Shown here one piece after another: positions 18,645-26,880 of a stretch of DNA of 64,000 nucleotides (position 1 is its first letter; each line of letters starts with the position of its first letter). The notes beneath the pieces are model-generated. The model was not told the origin of the DNA. It did not search any database and worked only from the letters and a program-made list of their open reading frames with translations. Position numbers and translations under genes: made by a program. Origin of the DNA: Caballeronia choica (lineage in GTDB: Bacteria > Pseudomonadota > Gammaproteobacteria > Burkholderiales > Burkholderiaceae); assembly GCF_001544535.1 (NCBI RefSeq), contig NZ_FCON02000032.1:1-64000 (forward strand), read 5' to 3'.

Positions 18645-19180
18645 GTAAAACTCTCGCAATTAAACGTTTTCTGGCTCTTATACATATCGGCGCAGCTCTT
18701 GTTTTCTTTAATCTTGCCCTGACGCGACACCTAGTCCATAGATGTCGATGGATGCGCTAGCGAATCGCTCTTGACCGCTTCAAAGCGGTGCGGTCTGAAA
18801 CGTGCGCCGCCCTTGTCGAGGGAACGGTCGCCGTAACCTGTCGGCTGCCTTCGTGCGCGCACAGCCATCGCGCGCTGTAATCCAATGACATTGAGGAGAA
18901 AAGCGTACGGGAAGGCGTGGCACACCTGGCAGATTGACAAAGATGCTGCCCTACCGCTCGGCATATACGCATCGCGCGTACGAACGAGCCCGCAAAGAGG
19001 AAGCGCGCTTGGGGAACGAGTTACTTCCCGGCGAACTTCCGACGACCGCGCAACGAAGGCGCGTGACTTCATCGACTCCGCTTACCGCGTTCGCGTTCCG
19101 CGCTATCTATTACGCGCCGACGGGCGCACCATCGTCATTCAAACATCGACCAAATCGAATGCGAAACAACGAGGTGTTAC
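18645..19180. other. no gene recognised (536 bp)
   Basis: Frames on the plus strand between 18934 and 19160 look partly protein-like but switch frame and lack a ribosome binding site. I treat them as unsupported. The DUF2934 promoter must lie in the right part. Confidence 0.35.
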
Positions 19181-19399
19181 ATGGCTTCCACAGTTTTTGA
19201 AGGCCACATCCGCTCGCGCGCATATGAGTTATGGCTGGAGGCAGGCAGCCCGGAGGGGCGTGCCGAGGATTTTTGGGAGCAGGCGCGTTTGCAACTGACG
19301 GAGCAGGAGGCTCCCACTCAAGAAGACATATTCGCGGACTCTGATGAGTTTGCATCCGCGTCCTCCGTAAAGGCAGAGACTGGCGACAAGCGGCCGTGA
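19181..19399 (+). CDS. DUF2934 domain protein
   Basis: A 72-residue protein whose first half matches DUF2934: HIRSRAYELWLEAGSPEGRAEDFWEQAR. The family is small, acidic and common in Burkholderiales and Rhizobiales, often in several copies, and has no known function. The C-terminal tail is Ser/Ala/Glu-rich. The stop codon is built into the stem of the terminator that follows. Confidence 0.8.
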   Translation: MASTVFEGHIRSRAYELWLEAGSPEGRAEDFWEQARLQLTEQEAPTQEDIFADSDEFASASSVKAETGDKRP

Positions 19400-19415
19400 C
19401 ATTCACGGCCGCTTG
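19387..19415 (+). terminator. strong hairpin after DUF2934 gene
   Basis: CAAGCGGCCGTGA (19387-19399) and TCACGGCCGCTTG (19403-19415) form a perfect 13-bp stem with a 3-nt loop. There is no long T-run. Confidence 0.65.
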
Positions 19416-19854
19416 TACGCGCTTTTGACGCCGCGCGTATTTTTATCGTCAGTCACCGCCAGGTCGTCGAGGCTTCATTTAGCAGTTACCTCGGACGACC
19501 GAGGTTCCAACCTGTGTTTGACGGGTGTTTCATAGCCCGAGAGGCAAGCCTGTCCAGAAACGTATCGGTGGCTTTCGGCATCGGCTCCACGGCGGTTAGT
19601 CCAGCCTGCCCTGTTCAGCAAGTTCGACTAGGGTCAACATGACGGTCGTCTACAGCCCGGCGAGCGGCGAGAGCGAGGCCATTGTGTACGAGTTCATCAA
19701 CCAGGACGGTTCTTAGTTGCTCAATTACGCGTCGTTTTGACAGAGTAATCGAAGTCGTGCAGGCGCGCGGATTTGCCTGGAGAGCGGTCGGCGCTGTTGC
19801 AACCGCTTAACCAGGCGGGGCGTCAAGCGCTCCTCGCTTCCTTCGAGATAAACG
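19416..19854. other. no gene recognised (439 bp)
   Basis: Boundary between the defence-like and arsenic islands. A short inverted repeat ACCTCGG-acga-CCGAGGT lies at 19488-19505, and a possible 24-residue open frame begins at 19640. Neither supports a named feature. Confidence 0.4.
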
Positions 19855-20289
19855 TCAAAGTGCCTTCTTGAAGCAAACAGCGCTCGCCGGGCACAATTGC
19901 GAAAATTGCGTACTTGCGCGCAAATCTGCAGGCGCGATGTCTCGCTCGACAATTGTGTAGCCTGCTCGCGAAAGTAAGTCCGCAGCAGTTGTAGTGAGCA
20001 ACCAAAGCTCACTAACGCCCGCAGCCCGCGCGAGGTTTTCGGCGTGAGCCAGCAGGCGACCTCCCAGTCCGGCATTGCGAGCACGGTTCGCTACCACCAG
20101 TGACCGCAGCAACGCGCTGCGACCAAAACGCTCAAGACAAACGCTGCCAACAATCTTGCCGCGCGCGTCTTCCGCTACCAGGAAGTCCACGATTAGCGCT
20201 GCATCCACATCGGCGACCGGCAGTTCGTTCTCTGCGAGCAACGCTCTGATGGAAACGATGTCATCGCTTCGAGCGGCACGTATTTTCAT
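19855..20289 (-). CDS. arsN2: ArsN2-type GNAT acetyltransferase
   Basis: A 144-residue GNAT enzyme. Residues 1-12 read KIRAARSDDIVS; the acetyl-CoA loop region is SLVVANRARNAGLGGRLLAHAENLARAAG; then LWLLTTTAADLLSRAGY and the ArsN2-like end LCPASAVCFKKAL. ArsN proteins acetylate the glutamate-mimic antibiotic arsinothricin or related amino-arsenicals in the cytoplasm. The ATG at 20289 is chosen because the protein begins there with the family pattern; upstream codons overlap the MFS gene. It is last in a leftward unit with the MFS gene (34 bp gap) and the 233-aa gene. The subfamily call rests on similarity, not on a substrate test. Confidence 0.8.
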   Translation of the reverse strand: MKIRAARSDDIVSIRALLAENELPVADVDAALIVDFLVAEDARGKIVGSVCLERFGRSALLRSLVVANRARNAGLGGRLLAHAENLARAAGVSELWLLTTTAADLLSRAGYTIVERDIAPADLRASTQFSQLCPASAVCFKKAL

Positions 20290-20323
20290 AGTCGATTTGT
20301 CCCTGAATAGCTCGGACGTGAAG

Positions 20324-21586
20324 TTAGGCGGTTCCGGGTGCCATGCGTCCACTGAACCGAACAGCCACAAAGAATGCAATCGCCGACAGTATCGACACGA
20401 AAAACACTGTCCACTCGACTGCCAGGTATCCATGCGTGAAGCTCCAGATGCTGGCGGCGGCAATCGGAGCGATTCCCTTGGCGACGTTTGATGGAAACGA
20501 AAGCATACCGCTAACCGCGCCATATCCCTCAGTCCACATCAGGTCCTGGACGATGGTGCCGCGGAGGATAGTCATCATGCCATTCGCGGCGCCGTAGCAA
20601 AGTGCAAACAACCATAGCAGCGTGGCCGAATCACCAGCGCCTATTAAGATAAGAGTGGAGACCGGGAAGAGCGTGACGATGATGATGCCCACGGTGCTGA
20701 TATGCACCCCTCGACCGAACCCGAACCAGATTGCTCGAGCGGCCACCTGAGCCGGTCCGATGAGTGCCATCGTTGTCACGAGCACCGCGTTGGACACGCC
20801 GCGCTCGACCATGAGCGGCACCAGATGGAACGTGAGTGCCGCGAACGTCGCGTAGTAGGCGGTGAAGCAGACGGCGAGCGCCCAGAAAATCGGTGAACTG
20901 AGCGCGCGACGTGTGGCCGCATCATTCGCCAGCTTGACCTCGGTACTGTTAGGCCGTGACCCGACGTCGAACTTCGACGAACGGATTGCCAGCACGTGGA
21001 TAGGCAGGCAGACGAGGAGGTTCAGTGCAGCCAGGACAACAAGCGACGTGCGCCATCCGACCGCGCCAATGAGCAACTGAGTCAACGGAATAAAAACCGT
21101 GCTGGCGAATCCGGCTACCAGAGTAATCAGTGTGATTTTGTTTCGGAAGCTTCGCGGGTACCGATGCGTCACAACGGCGAAGACAGGGTCGTAGAAGGTG
21201 GCAGCCATCGAAATCCCGAGACCTATCCATACAACGAAGAGGACAGTCAGCGAATGCGCGCCCGCCCAGAACAGCAGCATGGCCGCGGAGATGACCGACC
21301 CGATGGCCATGATGCGGCGCCCGAGTCCATGGTCAATCCAACGCCCGATGGGATAGGCCGCGAATCCTGAAACCAGTAACCCCACCGAGAGCGCGGCGTT
21401 CATCGCGGTCCGGCTCCAGCCCATGGTTTGCTCCATGGGAACGACCAGCAGGGAAAAGGAATAATAAACGGAGCCCCAGGACACCAGTTGTGCCAGCGCC
21501 AAGGCCCAAGTCACAAGCCTGTCCTGACTGTCGGTTGGTGCGGTCTCACCACTAGCGCTCTCGTCCCGATTCGATATTGTGCTCAA
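20324..21586 (-). CDS. MFS transporter of the arsenic island
   Basis: A 420-residue major facilitator with 12 hydrophobic spans and a long polar N terminus (SASGETAPTDSQD). The motif-A-like loop is YPIGRWIDHGLGRRIM between TM2 and TM3. Its position, 5 bp after the 233-aa gene and 34 bp before arsN2, argues for export of an arsenical such as arsenite, methylarsenite or an organoarsenical. ArsK and ArsL are known MFS arsenical exporters, but I cannot assign this one to either, so no symbol is given. Confidence 0.75.
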   Translation of the reverse strand: MSTISNRDESASGETAPTDSQDRLVTWALALAQLVSWGSVYYSFSLLVVPMEQTMGWSRTAMNAALSVGLLVSGFAAYPIGRWIDHGLGRRIMAIGSVISAAMLLFWAGAHSLTVLFVVWIGLGISMAATFYDPVFAVVTHRYPRSFRNKITLITLVAGFASTVFIPLTQLLIGAVGWRTSLVVLAALNLLVCLPIHVLAIRSSKFDVGSRPNSTEVKLANDAATRRALSSPIFWALAVCFTAYYATFAALTFHLVPLMVERGVSNAVLVTTMALIGPAQVAARAIWFGFGRGVHISTVGIIIVTLFPVSTLILIGAGDSATLLWLFALCYGAANGMMTILRGTIVQDLMWTEGYGAVSGMLSFPSNVAKGIAPIAAASIWSFTHGYLAVEWTVFFVSILSAIAFFVAVRFSGRMAPGTA

Positions 21587-21591
21587 TTTCT

Positions 21592-22293
21592 TCAGCCTCT
21601 CATCTGGCTAAGTGTGTTGACGGCGGTAGCGCCGGTGCGAAAGGCGTCGCAGCAAAAGAATGTGGTCGAAGCTAGTCTGTGGGCGATGACGGTGCCGACC
21701 CGCTCATGGAGGAGGTGACTATCGCGCGCCGACGCCATAGGCGGGGTTGTTTGTACAGCGCCGAGAAAGCCAACTCCCTCCCGTTCGCAATACCGCCGAA
21801 CGCGTAGCGCGATGAGCCTTTCTCGCAGCCGCGTGAACACCCCAGTGACGCCGCCTTTCTCATGACGCGTGGTCAATGCGACAAAAAACTTGGACCCTTC
21901 ATCGGCGAGGCGATTGTGGACTCGCAGCAGCGGTGTCTTCCAGTCACGCAGCGGCCATACATGGCTCAGGACTTGTGCATCCATGACAAGGACAGCAGCA
22001 GCTGAGCCATCCACAGCCAGGAATCGCGCTAGCTCGAGTTTGTCGTCAACTGCGGCTGTCAACGCAATCGCCGAGGTGGCGTATCCGGTTTGAGATTCAA
22101 ACGCCCTTGCCACGTCGGTTGGAAGCGACCCGCGCCATGACTCCGTCGTGGCGCGACCGCTGCCAAGATGTGGCGCCGCGTTAGCGGTTCGCCCGTGTGC
22201 CATCAGCATGATGAATCCCTGCATGGAACGGCAATGCCACCCTCCCGACACTGGCAAGAGCGAATCAGTCGATGCTTGGTCTACGCAGTTCAT
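21592..22293 (-). CDS. unknown protein at the head of the ars MFS operon
   Basis: A 233-residue protein that I do not recognise. It opens NCVDQASTDSLLPVSGGWHC, has GFIMLMAHGRTANAAP near residue 30, an Ala-rich stretch with VLVMDAQVLSHVW, a basic region VFTRLRERLIALRVRRYCERE and a Cys pair near the end (STTFFCCDAF). The start at 22293 has a strong ribosome binding site (GGAGG, 5-base spacer), which supports a real gene. It is first in the leftward operon, 5 bp from the MFS gene, and faces arsH across a shared regulatory region, so it is probably arsenic-inducible. Confidence 0.6.
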   Translation of the reverse strand: MNCVDQASTDSLLPVSGGWHCRSMQGFIMLMAHGRTANAAPHLGSGRATTESWRGSLPTDVARAFESQTGYATSAIALTAAVDDKLELARFLAVDGSAAAVLVMDAQVLSHVWPLRDWKTPLLRVHNRLADEGSKFFVALTTRHEKGGVTGVFTRLRERLIALRVRRYCEREGVGFLGAVQTTPPMASARDSHLLHERVGTVIAHRLASTTFFCCDAFRTGATAVNTLSQMRG

Positions 22294-22312
22294 GGCCGCC
22301 TCCGAAGATTTC

Positions 22313-22336
22313 ACATTTCCAGAATACCGGAAATGT
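22313..22336. promoter_or_regulatory. palindrome in the divergent ars promoter region
   Basis: ACATTTCC (22313-22320) and GGAAATGT (22329-22336) are exact reverse complements around 8 bp, just upstream of the leftward 233-aa gene. The position and dyad fit an ArsR-type operator. Confidence 0.5.
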
Positions 22337-22412
22337 CGTAGAATACAAGTAACGAAGTGAGGAAGGTCGTGTTCCTTAGGCGCTGCAAAGCGCCTTGAAT
22401 CGACCGAACACC

Positions 22413-22426
22413 TCCATATAATTGGA
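22413..22426. promoter_or_regulatory. ArsR-type operator before arsH
   Basis: TCCATATAATTGGA, a TCCA-N6-TGGA dyad, lies 24 bp before arsH. A nearly identical sequence, TCCATTATATTGGA, precedes arsC, which suggests the same ArsR repressor controls both. Confidence 0.55.
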
Positions 22427-22450
22427 AATGTCACATAGCAGGGTAATGAG

Positions 22451-23107
22451 ATGACAGTTCAAGCACTCAAGGGCGACCATGGCTTTCCGGCCGCCAGGAC
22501 AAATTTTTTCGACACGGAGATTGCGGCGCGTCTTGGCATGGAGGGGCAGCCGCCGGTCAGGATTCTGCTGCTCTACGGCTCTCTGCGTGAGCGGTCGTAT
22601 TCGCGGTTGCTTGTCGAAGAAGCCGCTCGCCTGTTGCAGACGTTCGGCGCGGAGACGCGCATTTTCGACCCGTGCGGTCTGCCACACGCGGACGACATCG
22701 ACGTGAAGAACCATCCCAAGGTGAGAGAGCTGCTCGAGATGTCGCTGTGGTCAGAGGGGCACGTGTGGTGCAGCCCGGAGCGCCACGGCACCATCACCGG
22801 TCTGATAAAGACGCAGATTGACCACCTCCCGCTCGTCAGCGGAGGCATCCGTCCGACACAGGGACGCACGCTTGCCGTCATGCAAGTCAGTGGTGGCTCG
22901 CAGTCCTTCAACTCGGTTAATCAACTGCGTCAGCTTGGCAGGTGGATGCGGATGTTCACCATCCCCAACCAGAGTTCTGTCGCAAAGGCGTTCGAAGAGT
23001 TCGAAGAAGACGGCCGGATGAAGCCGTCCTCGTACTACGACCGCCTGGTCGACGTTATGGAGGAACTGGTCAAGTTCACTCTTCTGCTCCGCGGCCGCGC
23101 CGACTAA
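22451..23107 (+). CDS. arsH: ArsH flavoprotein, C terminus frameshifted
   Basis: A 218-residue NADPH-dependent FMN reductase of the ArsH family, which oxidises trivalent methyl- and aromatic arsenicals. The flavodoxin-like FMN loop is [23 protein letters not shown] (about 38-60), followed by [44 protein letters not shown] and [23 protein letters not shown]. The frame ends at GRAD-TAA (23105), but one extra base there hides the usual tail: the next frame reads LVDRYSERVKEDRPLDPATD to a TAA at 23226, giving about 258 residues. ArsH normally ends in that RYSER segment, so this copy is slightly truncated or mis-sequenced. An operator precedes it; arsR follows. Confidence 0.9.
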   Translation: MTVQALKGDHGFPAARTNFFDTEIAARLGMEGQPPVRILLLYGSLRERSYSRLLVEEAARLLQTFGAETRIFDPCGLPHADDIDVKNHPKVRELLEMSLWSEGHVWCSPERHGTITGLIKTQIDHLPLVSGGIRPTQGRTLAVMQVSGGSQSFNSVNQLRQLGRWMRMFTIPNQSSVAKAFEEFEEDGRMKPSSYYDRLVDVMEELVKFTLLLRGRAD

Positions 23108-23238
23108 TCTCGTAGACCGATACAGCGAACGCGTGAAGGAAGACCGTCCGCTCGACCCAGCGACCGACCTGGCCTCCCAGGCAATCGCTGACCATTCGCG
23201 AAAAGAAGTGCAGACGAGCAACCAATAAGAGGCACGTC

Positions 23239-23577
23239 ATGGCAACGCTGGATTCGAAGCTGGCAGTCAAGGCGCTTGCAGCGCTCGCACATGAAACCCG
23301 TCTCGCGGTCTTCCGTCTTTTGGTGACAGCTGGACGCTCGGGTATGAGTCCAGGAGCAATTGCCGAAAAGCTGGGCCTTCCGGCGCCCACGCTGTCATTT
23401 CACCTGAAGGAGCTCGCTCACGCGGAGCTCATTGAAGGCAAGAGTCAAGGCCGGTTCATCATCTACTGCGCCAGCTATGACCACATGCAGACGCTCATGG
23501 ATTTCCTGATGGAAAACTGCTGCGCGGCGGAGCAAGCAGAGCAATGCGGCTGCGCGACCAACGAAACGGAGGCGTAA
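23239..23577 (+). CDS. arsR: ArsR/SmtB repressor (first copy)
   Basis: A 112-residue winged-helix repressor. The recognition region is ALAHETRLAVFRLLV, then AEKLGLPAPTLSFHLKELAHAEL, and the wing GKSQGRFIIYCASYDHMQTL. Arsenite-binding cysteines are probably in the C-terminal ENCCAAEQAEQCGC cluster, the position used by ArsR proteins with C-terminal vicinal cysteines. It lies between arsH and arsI on the same strand; its stop is immediately followed by the arsI ATG. It should release the TCCA-N6-TGGA operators when arsenite binds. Confidence 0.9.
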   Translation: MATLDSKLAVKALAALAHETRLAVFRLLVTAGRSGMSPGAIAEKLGLPAPTLSFHLKELAHAELIEGKSQGRFIIYCASYDHMQTLMDFLMENCCAAEQAEQCGCATNETEA

Positions 23578-24052
23578 ATGAAGCGATTTCACGTACACGT
23601 TGTTGTCCCTAAGCTCGACGAAAGCGTGCAGTTTTACAGCAGCATGTTCGGCGCGGAACCGTCAGTGCTCAAGGACGATTACGCGAAGTGGATGCTTGAG
23701 GACCCGCGCATGAACTTCGCCATTTCGGCGCGTGGCGGTGAAGTAGGTGTCAATCACTTGGGGTTTCAAGTGGCGATAGCGACGAGGAGCTGACAGCTTT
23801 TCGCGAACAGGTCGTTGCCGGTAGCGTCGCGGTACAGGACCAACCTGGCGCCCAGTGCTGCTACGCCAGCTCGACCAAGTACTGGACGCAGGACCCGGCT
23901 GGCGTCCCGCGGGAGACGTATCACACCTTGGCGGCATCGCGATGTTCGGAGCGGACAGCCGGGAGTCGGCCGCCTCTGGAGCGGGCGGGGCCTGCTGTGC
24001 ACCGGTTACCTCGATTCCAGCTGTGATTGAGAAAAAAGTCGGCTGCTGCTGA
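23578..24052 (+). pseudogene. arsI: ArsI-type C-As lyase, two frameshifts
   Basis: ArsI/CadI dioxygenases of the glyoxalase/VOC fold cleave the carbon-arsenic bond of trivalent organoarsenicals. Three frames join to give the family: KRFHVHVVVPKLDESVQFYSSMFG and VNHLGFQV; then DEELTAFREQVVAG and CCYASSTKYWTQDPAG with the arsenic-binding Cys pair; then HLGGIAMFG and a Cys-rich end KVGCC. The breaks are near 23771-23775 and at TTGGCGGC (about 23928-23932), the latter repaired by one extra G. With both repaired the product is about 158 residues. As written only the first 71 residues are made, without the Cys pair. Confidence 0.8.
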
Positions 24053-24070
24053 TTCGCGGCAACAAAGGAA

Positions 24071-24101
24071 AACGGCCGCCCAAGGTTACGAGGCGGCCGT
24101 T
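24071..24101 (+). terminator. hairpin after the arsH-arsR-arsI unit
   Basis: AACGGCCGCC (24071-24080) and GGCGGCCGTT (24092-24101) form a perfect 10-bp stem. It also sits between convergent transcripts, arsI rightward and the second arsR leftward. Confidence 0.65.
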
Positions 24102-24167
24102 GTGGTTGGATACTGATGCGGATGATGCAATTGTGTTCTGCGCGATTTACCGCAGTAAAGCGCCTGT

Positions 24168-24509
24168 TCATGCGGTCACGGGCTTGCACTTCACTTTCTT
24201 GGCGGGCTTGCATGCAGCCGAGTCCACTCCCTGGCAGCAGTTCTCAGTCAGAAAGCCAAGCAGGTCGTTCATGTGCTCGATTTCGGGCCCGTAATATACG
24301 AAGCGCCCTTCCTGCCGAGACGTTACCAAGCCGGCGTGCGTCAACTCCTTGAGATGGAAGGAGAGAGTCGCGCTAGCCAGGTCCAGGTGCTCCTGGATGA
24401 CTCCGACGTTAAGACCCTCCGGCCCGGCCGTGACCAGCAGGCGAAAGATAGCCAGGCGCGTCGGCTGTGCGAGCGCGGCCAAAGCTTTGATGGCGTCTTT
24501 TTCCTTCAT
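24168..24509 (-). CDS. arsR: ArsR/SmtB repressor (second copy)
   Basis: A 113-residue ArsR, clearly related to the first copy (ALAALAQPTRLAIFRLLVTAG, then SATLSFHLKELTHAGL and RQEGRFVYYGPEIEHMNDLL) but diverged along its length. The C-terminal Cys residues ENCCQGVDSAACKPAKKVKCKP are the likely metalloid ligands. It is transcribed leftward, divergent from arsC with a 198-bp intergenic region holding an operator, so it probably controls arsC-acr3 and itself. Confidence 0.9.
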   Translation of the reverse strand: MKEKDAIKALAALAQPTRLAIFRLLVTAGPEGLNVGVIQEHLDLASATLSFHLKELTHAGLVTSRQEGRFVYYGPEIEHMNDLLGFLTENCCQGVDSAACKPAKKVKCKPVTA

Positions 24510-24643
24510 AAGGGCTCTGTCTTCAAGGTTATGTGCTGATTCTAACGCGACGCCGCCGGCGCAGGGCGCAACTACAGCCCACGAATGTCACGGCTGCTTG
24601 TGACGAACGCACATTGCGCCTGCGCTTGCTACGTCACAACAGT

Positions 24644-24657
24644 TCCATTATATTGGA
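24644..24657. promoter_or_regulatory. ArsR-type operator before arsC
   Basis: TCCATTATATTGGA is a TCCA-N6-TGGA dyad 50 bp upstream of the arsC start, matching 12 of 14 positions of the site before arsH. Confidence 0.6.
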
Positions 24658-24707
24658 GATATCGAGTTAGCAATTCCACCGCGACCAGACGTCGTCAGGA
24701 GAAGTCT

Positions 24708-25223
24708 GTGACAGAACACCGAAAGTACAACGTCCTATTCCTCTGTACCCACAATTCCGCGCGCTCCATTCTGGCGGAAGCCGCACTGAACGAACTCGCG
24801 AGCGACCGCTTCGTGGGCTATAGCGCCGGCAGCCATCCTGGGACGGCTCCAAACCCTTTTGCACTTGACCTGCTGCGTTCACAGGGGATTTCGACCGAAG
24901 GGCTGCGCAGCAAGAGCTGGGACGAGTTCGCTGAAGACGGCGCACCGCAAATCGATTTCATTTTTACTGTCTGCGACAACGCAGCCGGCGAGGTATGTCC
25001 GATTTGGCCAGGTCACCCTGCGAAAGCACACTGGGGCGTACCTGACCCCTCGACGGTCGAAGGCTCTGACGACGCCAAGCGCAAGGCATTCTTGCAGGCC
25101 TACGTGCAGATGAAGAAGCGCATTGACCTCTTCGCAAATCTGCCGTTTGAAAAGCTGGACCGTGTTGCGGTCCAGCAGGAAATGCAGAACATCGGCACGT
25201 CGCTGCGTGAGAAGGGAGAGTAA
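24708..25223 (+). CDS. arsC: thioredoxin-type arsenate reductase ArsC
   Basis: A 171-residue cytoplasmic arsenate reductase of the low-molecular-weight phosphatase fold. The phosphate loop C-T-H-N-S-A-R-S (Cys13 to Arg19) is at the N terminus; the second half of the active site is FIFTVCDNAAGEVCPIWPG with further redox cysteines, and HWGVPDPS follows. The GTG at 24708 is chosen because AGGAG sits six bases upstream and the longer frame would run over the operator. The product arsenite is exported by the Acr3 pump encoded 2 bp downstream. Confidence 0.92.
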   Translation: MTEHRKYNVLFLCTHNSARSILAEAALNELASDRFVGYSAGSHPGTAPNPFALDLLRSQGISTEGLRSKSWDEFAEDGAPQIDFIFTVCDNAAGEVCPIWPGHPAKAHWGVPDPSTVEGSDDAKRKAFLQAYVQMKKRIDLFANLPFEKLDRVAVQQEMQNIGTSLREKGE

Positions 25224-25225
25224 CG

Positions 25226-26299
25226 ATGGCAGGCAGTGAAACAGTCGCGAAAGTCGCGCGGCGGGCACCGAGCGGCATCGGCTTTTTCGAGCGCTATCTG
25301 TCCGTGTGGGTCGCGCTTTGCATTGTGGTCGGCATCGTTCTCGGCAAGCTGTTGCCCGGCGCTGTCCACACCGTATCCACGCTGGAGTTCGCCCACGTCA
25401 ACATCCCCGTTGGGATTCTGATTTGGGTCATGATTATTCCGATGCTGTTGCGCATTGACTTCGCATCGCTCGGCAAGGTTCGCACCCAGCTGAAAGGCAT
25501 TGGCGTGACCCTGGTCATCAACTGGGCGGTCAAACCGTTCACGATGGCGTTTCTGGCATGGGTCTTCGTGCGGCACGTATTCGCGTCGCTGCTGCCCGCT
25601 GACCAGCTCGACAGCTACGTGGCCGGCCTGATTCTTCTGGCTGCAGCGCCTTGCACAGCGATGGTCTTCGTCTGGAGTCAACTGACGAAAGGTGACCCGT
25701 ACTTCACGCTGTCCCAGGTCGCGTTGAATGACCTGATTATGGTGTTCGCGTTTGCCCCGGTCGTGGGTCTGCTGCTCGGCATCTCGAACATAGCGGTGCC
25801 TTGGGATACATTGCTGACCTCGGTGGTGCTCTACATCGTCATCCCCGTCATCATTGCGCAGGTTATTCGCAAGACGCTCCTACGCCAGGGCGAGCAGGCC
25901 TTCCAGAAAGCGCTCTCGAAGATTGGTCCGTTCTCCATCGCTGCGCTGCTGCTGACACTTGTGCTGCTCTTCGCGTTCCAGGGTGAGCAAATCATTGCTC
26001 AGCCTCTCGTCATCCTGCTGCTCGCGGTGCCTATCCTGATTCAGGTGATTGTCAACTCGTCGCTCGCCTACCTGGCGAACCGGCAACTGGGCGTGTCGCA
26101 CGACGTTGCTGCACCGTCCTGCCTGATTGGCGCGTCCAACTTCTTTGAGCTCGCTGTTGCGACTGCCATCAGCCTGTTCGGTCTGAAGTCCGGTGCGGCA
26201 CTGGCAACAGTGGTCGGCGTGCTCATCGAAGTGCCGGTCATGCTGGTCGTCGTCAAGGTGGTCAACTCATCGCGACACTGGTACCAGCGGACATCGTAA
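25226..26299 (+). CDS. acr3: Acr3-type arsenite efflux permease
   Basis: A 357-residue inner-membrane protein with about ten hydrophobic spans and the ACR3 signatures GILIWVMIIPMLLRIDF, AAPCTAMVFVWSQLTKGDP (with the conserved Cys needed for arsenite transport), LNDLIMVFAFAPVV and GASNFFELAVATAISLFG. It exports arsenite using the proton gradient. It directly follows arsC (2-bp gap) and ends at a terminator. The family is ACR3, not the unrelated ArsB antiporter. Confidence 0.92.
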   Translation: MAGSETVAKVARRAPSGIGFFERYLSVWVALCIVVGIVLGKLLPGAVHTVSTLEFAHVNIPVGILIWVMIIPMLLRIDFASLGKVRTQLKGIGVTLVINWAVKPFTMAFLAWVFVRHVFASLLPADQLDSYVAGLILLAAAPCTAMVFVWSQLTKGDPYFTLSQVALNDLIMVFAFAPVVGLLLGISNIAVPWDTLLTSVVLYIVIPVIIAQVIRKTLLRQGEQAFQKALSKIGPFSIAALLLTLVLLFAFQGEQIIAQPLVILLLAVPILIQVIVNSSLAYLANRQLGVSHDVAAPSCLIGASNFFELAVATAISLFGLKSGAALATVVGVLIEVPVMLVVVKVVNSSRHWYQRTS

Positions 26300-26306
26300 C
26301 TGAATC

Positions 26307-26334
26307 AGCCGCCTTCCCTGCGGAGGCGGCTTTC
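26307..26334 (+). terminator. intrinsic terminator of arsC-acr3
   Basis: AGCCGCCT (26307-26314) pairs with AGGCGGCT (26324-26331), followed by TTTCG. Confidence 0.75.
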
Positions 26335-26373
26335 GTATTGGTGTGGCTCTGCGACGAAGCGGCATCGTCCTTA

Positions 26374-26769
26374 TCACTTCTGTAGCACTGAACGTCCATC
26401 CGGTATCGGACACTCCGGCCGCGAGTCGCCGCGACAGTGAATTGCCAGATTTTCCATGGTCTGCTTCATCGCAGTTATCTCGCGAATCCGGCAGTCTAGC
26501 TCCGCGAGATGCTGGTTAATCAAGCGCTCGACCTCGCCGCTGGGCCTGCTGCGGTTTTGCCACAGCGCAAGCATGGTAGCGATTTGACTAATCGAAAAAC
26601 CAAGATGACGCGCCTGCTTCACAAAGCGAAGAATTTCGATATCGGTCGAGCTGAAAACGCGGTAATTCGACCCGGTGCGGCCCGCTGGCTTGATAAGTCC
26701 AGTCCGCTCGTAGTGGCGAATCATCTTCGCCGACACACGGGATGCTCTCGCCGCTTCACCAATGTTCAT
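26374..26769 (-). CDS. cueR: CueR-type copper-sensing MerR regulator
   Basis: A 131-residue MerR protein starting MNIGEAARASRVSAKMIRHYERTGLI. The metal loop IHCRGDSRPECPI has the two-cysteine, eight-residue spacing of CueR, which binds Cu(I), Ag(I) or Au(I). The ATG at 26769 is where MerR similarity begins. A MerR-type promoter with a CueR-like box lies directly upstream, indicating autoregulation. It is the last gene of the leftward copper block, after the PII-like gene. Confidence 0.9.
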   Translation of the reverse strand: MNIGEAARASRVSAKMIRHYERTGLIKPAGRTGSNYRVFSSTDIEILRFVKQARHLGFSISQIATMLALWQNRSRPSGEVERLINQHLAELDCRIREITAMKQTMENLAIHCRGDSRPECPIPDGRSVLQK

Positions 26770-26813
26770 CTCAGCCGCCTTTGTCTGGCCAGCCAATCGG
26801 CCGTAAATCTCTG

Positions 26814-26844
26814 TTTCTAGACCTTCCCGCAATGGGAACGTCAA
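26814..26844 (-). promoter_or_regulatory. CueR-type promoter/operator
   Basis: On the minus strand TTGACG (26839-26844) and TAGAAA (26814-26819) are separated by 19 bp, the long spacer typical of MerR-activated promoters. Inside lies ACCTTCCCGCAATGGGAACGT (26821-26841 on the plus strand), close to the CueR consensus CCTTCC-N6-GGAAGG. Confidence 0.75.
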
Positions 26845-26880
26845 GCGTCACACGACGGCGGACCGATGTCCGCCATCGAG

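Noticed and set aside
18885-19298. 137-codon frame before and over the DUF2934 gene
   Set aside because: It overlaps the well-supported DUF2934 gene in another frame and shows no motif.
20324-21586. Naming the MFS gene arsJ
   Set aside because: ArsJ is normally paired with a glyceraldehyde-3-phosphate dehydrogenase gene, which is absent here.
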